Positions 8,257-14,482 of a stretch of DNA of 21,801 nt are shown in pieces. The DNA comes from DAIOGN01 sp036745245 (GTDB lineage Bacteria > Zixibacteria > MSB-5A5 > JAUVRN01), in NCBI GenBank assembly GCA_036745245.1, contig DAIOGN010000044.1:1-21801 (forward strand). Direction: 5' to 3'. Below the pieces are notes generated by a model. The model searched no databases and was not told the DNA's origin. It worked only from the letters and a program-made list of their open reading frames with translations. Position numbers and translations under genes: made by a program. How positions within the stretch are numbered: position 1 is the stretch's first letter; the number at the start of each line of letters is the position of its first letter.

Positions 8257-8718
8257 GTGAGTCGTCTCGTTGGTAGCGCACTCCGTCGTACCTGCTTTCC
8301 AGGTGCACGTGCTCTGGTGTGGGTGGTCTGTGGCGCATGCGTGATGCTCGCGGCACACACCGCGTGGGCTCAGTCCGACCTTTCCGCAACTGAAGTCGAG
8401 CCTCCCGCGGCATCGCCGCCTTCCCTCGATGAACCGAGTGAAGAACCAGACGGGAGTTCACGACGCACCGAACGTGGCGTCACGCCCCTGGTGGCGCCCG
8501 TCCCATTCAAGAACACGCAGATCGGCTGGGGCCTGATGCTCATGGGCGGCGTGATTCATCGCTTCGATGCCGACACCACGCTCAAACCTTCCACCGGGAT
8601 GGTGGGGGGATTCGCCAGCGAGAACGGCAGCTGGGGCGTCATGGCCATGGAGATGGCGCGATTCTCTCGCGACACCTGGTCGCACGGACAGGTAACCCCG
8701 CGGGTTGAGGTGGCTTAA
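8257..8718 (+). pseudogene. 5' fragment of an outer-membrane barrel protein gene (BamA/TamA-like), cut at a repeat
   Basis: The frame starts at a GTG with a purine-rich upstream stretch and encodes a clear signal peptide (hydrophobic VWVVCGACVMLAAHTAWA, cleavage near residue 38 before QSD). A Pro/Ser/Glu-rich linker follows, then the start of a beta-barrel: VAPVPFKNTQIGWGLMLMGG and FASENGSWGVMAMEMARFSR, resembling the beginning of BamA/TamA-type surface barrels. The protein then breaks off: only about 150 residues exist where several hundred are expected, and the stop codon lies inside a lone arm of the GGGGTCAGAGGC repeat at 8715. The rest of the barrel is not in the window. I infer truncation by rearrangement or an assembly join; the family call is moderate. 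Confidence 0.65.
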
Positions 8719-9991
8719 CTTGCCTCTGACCCCATTCAGCCAGAGTCGGCGGGTCAGGTGGACGCTCGCGCTGCTCGCATTGGCCGCGATCGTGTACCTG
8801 CTCAAGACGGCGCCCCTGGGCGGCCATGTCATGGCCGACTTCCGCAGTTTCTACTTTGCCGGCGTGGCCCACCTCGAGGGGGGGAACCTCTACGATGCCG
8901 AGTACCTTGGGAACCTGGCGGCCCAGGCCGATGTGGAAGGGACTGTCTATCCCTACCTGTATCCGCCGCCCCTTGCCTTCTACATGGCTCCAGTGGCCCA
9001 CCTTGGCCCTCGATCGGCTACCACGGTCTGGATGCTGCTTCTGGTAGTGCTGGGAGCGTCGATCGTATTCTGTTCCACCCGCCTGTGCGCGGCGCGCGGC
9101 GAATCTCGCGATCCAGGCGCGGACGGCCTGTTGCCGTTATGGGCACTCCTGCTTCTGGTGCTGATACCGTTCGACAACAACCTGATGATGGGGCAGGTGA
9201 ACATCGTGGTCCTGGCCTTCCTGACCGCCGCCCTCGTGCAGAGCCTGGTCTATCGACGCGACTTCCTTGCCGGCTTGCTCCTGGCTCCGGCCGCGCTGAT
9301 CAAAGTCACGCCTCTGGGGCTTCTGCTGTTCTTTGGCTTGAATCGGCGTTTCAAAGTGCTCTTTGGGTGTGCAGTGGGTGTTGTCGTGCTGGGCGTACCC
9401 ACCATGGTGACGGCCGGCGGGCTTCAGTCGTGGCATCACTTTCTCGAGTTCGCAGGCGCCATGGGATATGGCAAGACCGTTCCCGGTCTCTTCTCGCCTG
9501 CCGGTGTGGGCAACTTCGCTGTGGCCGGGTGGGTGGCGCGCTTCACGTCGGACGAGGCGTCGATCCGTTTGTGGACGTTGATCTGCCTGGCACTGTTGGG
9601 ATTGTTGCTGGTGAGCCAGCACGTGAGGCTCAGACGCAGGCTCCCCGAGGCGTACATGCTCATGCCGTACCTGGTTCTGATGATCATCAGTTCGCCTTTG
9701 GCATATCTCCACCACGTCATATACATCTATCCCGGATTGCTCGTGGCGGGCTGGGCGCTGCTCGAATCAGGCGGGCGCCGCACCCTCGGCGCCTCTGTGG
9801 CTCTCGTGTGCCTGGCGGCAATCGCGAGCATGGACTTCCCGGTTCACTACGATCGGCTGGGGAGTCCCGTGGCGGCGTTGCGGTCGCTTAACCTGTACGC
9901 GTTACTGGGTCTGTTTGGCCTGGGGCTCTGGGCGCCCGAGCTGTGTGGGCTCACACGAGGGCCAAACCATCCCGAATCGCGAGCCCTGTAG
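8705..9991 (+). CDS. GT87 (DUF2029)-like polytopic membrane glycosyltransferase with a replaced 5' end
   Basis: About 420 residues with roughly ten hydrophobic helices. The family signature is visible: an Asp in the first loop (ADFRSFYFAGVAHL, with NLYD shortly after), and the later ALIKVTPLGLLLFFGLNRR segment found in polyprenyl-phosphate-dependent mannosyl/arabinosyl-type transferases of GT87. Such enzymes add sugars on the outer face of the inner membrane from lipid-linked donors. There is no ATG or ribosome site near the expected N-terminus. The frame runs back to TTG codons at 8720 and 8705, and residues 4-12 are encoded by the repeat arm at 8715-8736. The native start was therefore probably lost. 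The body of the gene looks intact to its TAG stop. Whether it is expressed is doubtful. Confidence 0.75.
   Translation: MRWLNLPLTPFSQSRRVRWTLALLALAAIVYLLKTAPLGGHVMADFRSFYFAGVAHLEGGNLYDAEYLGNLAAQADVEGTVYPYLYPPPLAFYMAPVAHLGPRSATTVWMLLLVVLGASIVFCSTRLCAARGESRDPGADGLLPLWALLLLVLIPFDNNLMMGQVNIVVLAFLTAALVQSLVYRRDFLAGLLLAPAALIKVTPLGLLLFFGLNRRFKVLFGCAVGVVVLGVPTMVTAGGLQSWHHFLEFAGAMGYGKTVPGLFSPAGVGNFAVAGWVARFTSDEASIRLWTLICLALLGLLLVSQHVRLRRRLPEAYMLMPYLVLMIISSPLAYLHHVIYIYPGLLVAGWALLESGGRRTLGASVALVCLAAIASMDFPVHYDRLGSPVAALRSLNLYALLGLFGLGLWAPELCGLTRGPNHPESRAL
8715..8736 (+). repeat. Single arm of the GGGGTCAGAGGC repeat at a gene-gene junction
   Basis: TTAACTTGCCTCTGACCCC plus ATT matches the right arm of the inverted repeat at 1179-1209 with one mismatch over 22 bases. 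No partner arm lies next to it. It carries the stop codon of the upstream barrel fragment and supplies the first codons of the downstream glycosyltransferase frame. Confidence 0.85.
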
Positions 9992-10001
9992 TCGACAGGG
10001 C
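9983..10001. terminator. Possible hairpin terminator between convergent genes
   Basis: GCCCTGT and ACAGGGC form a 7-bp stem around a 5-base loop that overlaps the stop codon of the glycosyltransferase gene. No T-run follows on either strand, so the terminator call is weak. Confidence 0.3.
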
Positions 10002-10044
10002 CTCCTGAGGGCCACGCAGGAAGCGTTGCAGTCTGCCACGTTGC

Positions 10045-11040
10045 TCAGATGTGGTACTCGACCACGTCCTTGTCGGTCAGCGCAAACGAGTGGGTGACAC
10101 GTTGTCCCTCGAACTTGCCGTGGCCCCATACGCGAGCGAACTGAAGCTTCTGCGCGAAGTCCTTGTGGGTCAGGCGCGCGGCGTCCTCGACGGTGGCACC
10201 CACCGGGAGTACCAGCGGGTCGATCAGCTCCACCTCCTGACCCACGCGCTTCGTGTACACGCGCATCACTCCGAGAGCGGCGAAGAACGCCGCGCCGAGT
10301 GCCGAAGCGCAGGCGTCGTCGAGCACGGACGTGGGCACAATCGTATGCCCGGGTGCCAGCAAGGCCAGGCTCGTCAGGGCTTTGGCACCGCCCTCCTCGT
10401 CGTGTTTGTGGGCGGCCAACAGCGTGTGCTTGTACAGAAACATGGGATCGGGCGCCGGCGGCGGATCGGCGCCGCACAGGACAATGTGCTTTTCCAACAG
10501 ACGTGAGCGGATCTCCGAGAGGTTCTGCTCCCAGTGCGGGGACGATACATCGAGGACCAGCAGCACAAGGTCGGCGTGACGCACCAGATTGGGGAGATAC
10601 AGCTCCATGTGCTCTGCGGACACCGGCGGCGTATCCACGAGCTGAAAGTGCACCGTCTCCCAGTTGAACATGCCCGCCAGTGGCTCGCGCGTGGTGAATG
10701 GATAGTCGGCAATGTGCGGATGCGCCTCCGTGAGGAGATCCAGCAGGCTGGACTTGCCGGCGTTCGGGGCGCCGATGAGGAGAATCTGCGCGGCGCCCTC
10801 GCGTTGCACGTGTGAGTGGGGATCGGTGCGGTGGACGCCGTGCCTGGCGCCGCCGCTCTCCACCTGCAACTTAAGCTTGGCGATCTTGGATTTCATGTCG
10901 GCCTGGAGCTTGTCTGTGCCCTTGTGCTTGGGCATGATGGCGAGAAGCTCCTGAGCCAGGCGCAGCTTCTCTCCCGGGTCGGACTCCTGGTGGAATTCCT
11001 TTTCGAGCTTGTAGTACTGCGGCGGTAGATTGGCCGGCAT
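10045..11040 (-). CDS. DRG/Obg-superfamily GTPase with TGS domain
   Basis: A 331-residue protein. The N-terminus MPANLPPQYYKLEKEF with the MPKHKGTDKLQADMKSKI stretch is a recognisable helical lead of a DRG-like (COG1163) family. A G1 P-loop follows, GAPNAGKSS, about residues 90-98. Switch I-like YPFTTREPLAGMF is next, and the G3 region is LVDTPP, as is usual in this subfamily. The C-terminal 70 residues (MRVYTKR...DVVEYHI) form a TGS domain, an RNA- or ribosome-associated fold. Where an NKxD G4 motif is expected the protein reads VLCGADPPPAPDP, so guanine specificity may be lost. The family is thought to act in translation or ribosome handling. It is a single gene, divergent from the small secreted protein gene, with a good promoter and a GAGG ribosome site. 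Confidence 0.88.
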   Translation of the reverse strand: MPANLPPQYYKLEKEFHQESDPGEKLRLAQELLAIMPKHKGTDKLQADMKSKIAKLKLQVESGGARHGVHRTDPHSHVQREGAAQILLIGAPNAGKSSLLDLLTEAHPHIADYPFTTREPLAGMFNWETVHFQLVDTPPVSAEHMELYLPNLVRHADLVLLVLDVSSPHWEQNLSEIRSRLLEKHIVLCGADPPPAPDPMFLYKHTLLAAHKHDEEGGAKALTSLALLAPGHTIVPTSVLDDACASALGAAFFAALGVMRVYTKRVGQEVELIDPLVLPVGATVEDAARLTHKDFAQKLQFARVWGHGKFEGQRVTHSFALTDKDVVEYHI

Positions 11041-11058
11041 AGCACGTACCTCACGTGA

Positions 11059-11087
11059 AGTGTAGCTGACTTCGGCGCCGAATTCAA
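11059..11087 (-). promoter_or_regulatory. Sigma-70-like promoter of the TGS GTPase gene
   Basis: On the minus strand TTGAAT (11087-11082), a 17-base spacer and TACACT (11064-11059) precede the start codon by about 20 bases, giving a short leader with GAGG. Confidence 0.55.
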
Positions 11088-11115
11088 GGGCCTCAGAACG
11101 TCCTCAATCTGATAC

Positions 11116-11143
11116 TTGACGTTAGGCTCAGCTATTATATCTT
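11116..11143 (+). promoter_or_regulatory. Sigma-70-like promoter of the small secreted protein gene
   Basis: TTGACG (11116-11121), a 16-base spacer and TATATC (11138-11143) lie about 55 bases before the ATG at 11199, in an otherwise unusually A/T-rich patch. Confidence 0.5.
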
Positions 11144-11198
11144 GCGGGCTCCAAAGGGGGGAGCTTCACCCCAACCCGATGCCCGAGGAGGTAACTTC

Positions 11199-11693
11199 AT
11201 GAAACGCCTGGTCAGCCTGATCGTCATCGCAGTCATGATCGTCAATGCGGCGCCCCTTGCCCTGGCGCAAACCGATACCCGTTCCAACCGCCAGGTCAAG
11301 CCGAGCGCTCCACCGAGGACACCGGCTGATTCCACCGCGGAGCCAAACGCGAACACCGCGGTCGTCGTGGAGACTCCGGAAATGGCGATGTGCAAGATGC
11401 AGGGGAAGTCGGATGCCAAGAGCGTCAAGACAGGCGGGTCGTTTGGCGGCGGTCTGGCCGGAGGCGTACTTCTGGGACTGATCGGCACCGGCATCGCGGT
11501 GCTGGCTCAACGCAAGCCGGACCCACCCATCGACAAGGTCATGGCGATGCCGGCTGATACGTGTCGGACGATCTATACGGAAGCCTACAAGTCGGCGGGG
11601 AGGGGAAAGAAGCAATCATCTGCGCTGGTGGGCGGCCTGATCGGCACGGCGATCGCCGTGACCGTGATTCTCGCCACCTCAAGCGGCGAGTGA
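11199..11693 (+). CDS. Small secreted or membrane-associated protein with two glycine-rich hydrophobic segments
   Basis: A 164-residue protein starting at an ATG with a good AGGAGG ribosome site. It has a cleavable signal peptide (LVSLIVIAVMIVNAAPLALA, cleavage near AQ), then a polar Pro/Thr/Ala-rich linker. Two glycine-zipper-like hydrophobic segments follow (FGGGLAGGVLLGLIGTGIAV and SALVGGLIGTAIAVTVIL) with a conserved-looking region between them containing one Cys (DTCRTIYTEAYKSAGRGKK); another Cys lies in EMAMCKMQG. Such small envelope proteins are common and mostly uncharacterised. No family is recognised. It is followed by a repeat hairpin and probably transcribed alone. Confidence 0.75.
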   Translation: MKRLVSLIVIAVMIVNAAPLALAQTDTRSNRQVKPSAPPRTPADSTAEPNANTAVVVETPEMAMCKMQGKSDAKSVKTGGSFGGGLAGGVLLGLIGTGIAVLAQRKPDPPIDKVMAMPADTCRTIYTEAYKSAGRGKKQSSALVGGLIGTAIAVTVILATSSGE

Positions 11694-11699
11694 TGATTC

Positions 11700-11744
11700 A
11701 GGGCCAGAGGCAGGTTAAGCCGGGATTAATCTGCCTCTGACCCC
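11700..11744. repeat. Imperfect inverted repeat of the GGGGTCAGAGGC family
   Basis: Arms 11700-11718 and 11726-11744 pair at 16 of 19 positions around a 7-base loop. The right arm, TTAATCTGCCTCTGACCCC, is a clear relative of the arms at 1179-1209 and 8715-8736. It starts within ten bases of the stop of the small secreted protein gene and may serve as its terminator. A faint further match, GGGATTAACTGCCT, lies at about 11804-11817. Confidence 0.8.
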
Positions 11745-11934
11745 AGTGCTGCCAGAGCTCCTGGATGTTGCTTTGTGGGCTGCGTCAACTCCCTGTCCGG
11801 CTTGGGATTAACTGCCTAAACGAATCTGCTCATTTGGCTCAGCGAACGATTCCAAACTGCCGAAACTAAACCAGAGAGTGACCATGGCCAGCCGATTCTG
11901 GGTTCGACTGGCGTTTCGTCAAGGAGGGTGTGCG

Positions 11935-12648
11935 ATGAAGAGGTCTATTCTATCGCTGTCGCTGGCGGCGTTGATCATGACGCCCGCCGTGACTCGTTCC
12001 GAACCCGTCGGCTCGAGTTTTGGTGCGCTGATGACAGCGCAGTCTATGGCGCAGGGCCGTGCCGTCCTCGGTGGACGTCTGGGTGTGGCCAATGCCACCA
12101 GTTTCTCCACGTCGATGGGGTACGGTTTCTCGAACTCCGGCGACGGACGCGTAAAACTCGGCGTGGTGGGGGACGACCTCACCGAGTCCGAACTGGTGCT
12201 GGGTGCGGATGCGAAGTGGCAGATCCTGAAAGCGTTCGAAGCGAATGCACAGGGACAGCCGGTTCGCACGAAGAATCCGTTCGACCTGGCCATTGGGCCG
12301 TTTGTGGAGTGGTTCAAGGTCGATTACGGCGTGTCCACCATGCGTGGCTCCACCACCGTATCGCAGCTGGGCGCGCAGGTCGTGGGTTCGTACCCGATCG
12401 CACTCAAAGCAGGCGGCAGCATCTCGCCCTACGGCAGGATCAACGCGCGCAATGAGTGGCTGAGCCTCGAGGCTTCAGATGCGACCACCGGCACCATCCT
12501 GCGGGATTCGGAATCCGGGTTCGCCGTGGGCCTCAACGCCGGTGCGGCGTGGCGGCCTCGCTCCAGCCCGATCGCGCTGTTCGGCGAGATCCAGTGGGAC
12601 GGCAACAACGGCGTGTTCTTCGGAATGGATTACACGCTGGGTCGTTAA
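11935..12648 (+). CDS. Secreted protein, probable outer-membrane beta-barrel
   Basis: A 237-residue protein starting at an ATG preceded by AAGGAGGG with good spacing; an in-frame ATG at 11881 lacks a ribosome site. It has a signal peptide (MKRSILSLSLAALIMTPAVT), then alternating-hydrophobicity strands rich in Gly, Ser and aromatic residues (GRLGVANATSFSTSMGYGF, LAIGPFVEWFKVDYGV, ISPYGRINARNEWL, FAVGLNAGAAWRP). It ends in FFGMDYTLGR, as expected for a small 8- to 10-strand barrel. The end is not the usual aromatic terminal residue. No specific family is recognised. It is monocistronic, with a strong terminator 35 bases later. Confidence 0.8.
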   Translation: MKRSILSLSLAALIMTPAVTRSEPVGSSFGALMTAQSMAQGRAVLGGRLGVANATSFSTSMGYGFSNSGDGRVKLGVVGDDLTESELVLGADAKWQILKAFEANAQGQPVRTKNPFDLAIGPFVEWFKVDYGVSTMRGSTTVSQLGAQVVGSYPIALKAGGSISPYGRINARNEWLSLEASDATTGTILRDSESGFAVGLNAGAAWRPRSSPIALFGEIQWDGNNGVFFGMDYTLGR

Positions 12649-12683
12649 TTAGACGTTCGTCGAGCACGACCAGATGTGATTGT

Positions 12684-12714
12684 AAAAGGGCCCCGGCGGG
12701 GGCCCTTTTGTTCT
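12684..12714 (+). terminator. Rho-independent terminator
   Basis: An 11-bp perfect stem, AAAAGGGCCCC with GGGGCCCTTTT, around the loop GGCG, is followed by GTTCTT. It lies 35 bases after the barrel-protein stop. Confidence 0.9.
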
Positions 12715-12769
12715 TGGGGACTCGAGGGACCGAGATCGGAGCGATCCTCAGCCTTTGGAGGATTTTCCC

Positions 12770-12796
12770 TTGACATATGTCCGTAACGGATATAGT
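12770..12796 (+). promoter_or_regulatory. padR promoter with embedded palindromic operator, apparently leaderless
   Basis: TTGACA (12770-12775) and TATAGT (12791-12796) are separated by a short 15-base spacer. That spacer is filled by an inverted repeat, TATGTCCGT (12776-12784) and ACGGATATA (12786-12794), with one mismatch, centred on 12785. PadR regulators usually repress their own promoter from such sites. The ATG begins only eight bases after the -10 and has no Shine-Dalgarno sequence, so the transcript is probably leaderless. Confidence 0.7.
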
Positions 12797-12804
12797 CTCG
12801 GGCC

Positions 12805-13167
12805 ATGGCCACCGACAAAGGCAGGGTGCCCCTCACTCCAGCGGTTCTTCACATACTCCTCGCGCTGTCGGCCAGAGAGCGGCACGGATATGGGATCATG
12901 AAGCAGGTGAAAGCCGACTCCCAGGGAAAAGTCAACATGGGACCGGGTACACTCTATGGATCACTCGCGCGCATGATGGAGTCCGGGTTGATCGACGAGA
13001 GCGACAGGAAGGTGGACCCGGAGCTGGACGACGAGCGGCGAGTGTACTACAGAATTACGGGTCTCGGTCAGAAAGCCCTCAAGGCGGAGTTGGCGCGCTA
13101 CCGCGAGGTGGTGGCGCTGGCCACAGGCATCAGCCTTTCAGCCAGTTCACTCGCCTATGGCACGTGA
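12805..13167 (+). CDS. PadR-family transcriptional regulator
   Basis: A 120-residue winged-helix protein. The PadR pattern is clear: LTPAVLHILLALSARERHGYGIM (helix 1 and 2), then GPGTLYGSLARMMESGLI (recognition helix), the wing with DDERRVYYRITGLGQKAL, and a short C-terminal helix for dimerisation. Members of this length class typically repress their own operon and sense small hydrophobic or cationic ligands. Its last 11 bases overlap the start of the downstream membrane protein gene, so the two form one operon, probably autoregulated through the palindrome between the -35 and -10. The ligand is unknown. Confidence 0.92.
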   Translation: MATDKGRVPLTPAVLHILLALSARERHGYGIMKQVKADSQGKVNMGPGTLYGSLARMMESGLIDESDRKVDPELDDERRVYYRITGLGQKALKAELARYREVVALATGISLSASSLAYGT

Positions 13168-13927
13168 ACAAGCCGGCACGGGTTACAGAAATCTCTACGC
13201 CAGGCTGGTTCGCCTTTATCCGACGTCGTTCCGGGAGCAGTACGGCGAGGGCCTGGAGCAAACCTTCAACGATGTTCTCCGCGAGCGAGCAGAGAAGGCA
13301 GGAGGGCTGTTCGGCTGCGCTCTCTGGATGTTCGCCGAGACCTCCGTGGGAATCATCAAGGGGAACTGGACATCCATGATTACACAGTACAGAAACATCG
13401 TTCGCATTGCGCTTGTGACAGGGCTCTTATTGATGATCCCGCTGGTGGCGATGCAATTCTCCGAAGAGGTGAACTGGGGCCTCGGCGATTTCATCGTCAT
13501 GGGCGGCCTGCTGTTCGGCAGCGGTCTCACGTACGAACTGCTCGCCCGGAAGGGGGGCACCACCGCGTACAAGGCCGCCGTGGGCGTGGCCGTGGGCGCA
13601 AGCCTGCTGCTGATCTGGATCAACCTTGCTGTCGGGATCATCGGGAGCGAGGATAACCCCGCCAACGTGCTGTATCTCGGAGTGATCTACATCGCACTCA
13701 TCGGCGCTACCATTGTGCGCCTGAGACCGCGGGGAATGTCACGCGTGTTATTCTTTACGGCACTCACCCAGGCGCTGGTCCCAGTGATCGCGCTATTGAT
13801 CTGGAGACCTACGTTTGACGATCCTCCGGGCATGGTGAGTGTGTTCTTCCTGAATGCGGGGTTTGTCACACTCTATCTCGTGTCGGCCTTGCTGTTTCGC
13901 CACGCAGGAGAAACCGACCCGAGGTAG
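13157..13927 (+). CDS. Six-helix membrane protein with a permease-prefix-like N-terminus, PadR-linked
   Basis: A 256-residue protein. Residues 1-70 hold the motif YRNLYARLVRLYPTSFREQY followed by a helical stretch. This short domain is often found at the N-terminus of MacB-type permeases or of stand-alone proteins next to padR genes in Acidobacteria and similar groups. About six transmembrane helices follow (first near 81-100, last near 228-246). There is no ABC ATPase in the window. It overlaps padR by 11 bases in another frame, implying translational coupling. The likely role is as the membrane output of the PadR sensor, but its transport or signalling activity is unknown. Confidence 0.78.
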   Translation: MAREQAGTGYRNLYARLVRLYPTSFREQYGEGLEQTFNDVLRERAEKAGGLFGCALWMFAETSVGIIKGNWTSMITQYRNIVRIALVTGLLLMIPLVAMQFSEEVNWGLGDFIVMGGLLFGSGLTYELLARKGGTTAYKAAVGVAVGASLLLIWINLAVGIIGSEDNPANVLYLGVIYIALIGATIVRLRPRGMSRVLFFTALTQALVPVIALLIWRPTFDDPPGMVSVFFLNAGFVTLYLVSALLFRHAGETDPR

Positions 13928-14022
13928 AACCCCCGGCTCGAACGCCGGCCCCGAAACGCAAGGAACTCCATGATCTTGCGCGTCGCGCCTGCCCGCCGCA
14001 ACTTGTTGGCCGCTTGCCGATT

Positions 14023-14060
14023 GCCGGGGTGGCGGAATGGCAGACGCCAGGGACTTAAAA
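14023..14060 (+). pseudogene. tRNA-Leu(UAA) 5' half, cut exactly after the anticodon loop
   Basis: The 38 bases match tRNA-Leu positions 1-38: acceptor strand GCCGGGG, TG, D-stem GCG (14032-14034) with CGC (14045-14047), a GGAATGGCAGA D-loop region, then AGGGA and loop CTTAAAA with anticodon TAA. The next bases should be TCCCT to close the anticodon stem, but the sequence reads GGCCA. No T-arm or CCCCGGC acceptor partner is seen downstream. Base composition drops at this point. It therefore marks one edge of an inserted segment. Confidence 0.75.
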
Positions 14061-14401
14061 GGCCATCCAGAGGATGAGCTAACCGGTTGAACGATAACGG
14101 ATGCTGTTGTGCCTCCTTGGTTTCGGAATCGCGCATGATCGCAACAGTTTAGGGCAGGTTGCATGCGTTTGGGCAGACCATAGTCACATATTGGTCAAAG
14201 GCCTTAGCCGTGATTACCATCCTGGAAATCGGTGCTCGCAATGCCCGGAGGCGGTAATTGGCCTCGAACTAGGTCGGCGCTCGGGTTGGTCCGGACTACT
14301 CGCGTGCCGGCGGACATCTGATGAATCAAAGGGCATGATCCTAGAACACTCGGATAGAGCTCACCCCAATCTGTGCCCTTAGATCACCGCCGACAGTTAA
14401 C
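14061..14401. other. Non-coding left end of the island
   Basis: No convincing gene, tRNA remainder or integrase is seen. A 14-base string TTGTGCCTCCTTGG at 14107-14120 recurs with a one-base insertion at 21729-21743, just before the second tRNA half. The perfect palindrome AACCGGTT occurs near 14084. Confidence 0.45.
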
Positions 14402-14430
14402 TTGCAGTGCTTATCAGACGATGCTATATT
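14402..14430 (+). promoter_or_regulatory. Sigma-70-like promoter of the dockerin metalloprotease gene
   Basis: TTGCAG (14402-14407), a 17-base spacer and TATATT (14425-14430) give a near-consensus promoter. It places the transcript start near 14438, so upstream in-frame TTG codons are not translation starts. Confidence 0.6.
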
Positions 14431-14482
14431 CATAAGCGGCAGGTATCATTTGCGCACAATCGGCAAGCGTTGGAGCTGTATA

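Noticed and set aside
11803..11817. A fourth GGGGTCAGAGGC repeat copy
   Set aside because: Only GGGATTAACTGCCT resembles the repeat and the diagnostic core is missing.
13928..14060. A circularly permuted tRNA with its 3' half upstream of the 5' half
   Set aside because: CCGGC-TCGAAC-GCCGG near 13931 looks like a T-arm but has the wrong loop length, and no matching acceptor strand CCCCGGC precedes the 5' half.
14054..14100. A group I intron in tRNA-Leu(UAA), as in cyanobacteria
   Set aside because: The tRNA part runs through the whole anticodon loop to position 38, whereas those introns interrupt the anticodon itself. No group I core or 3' exon is seen.
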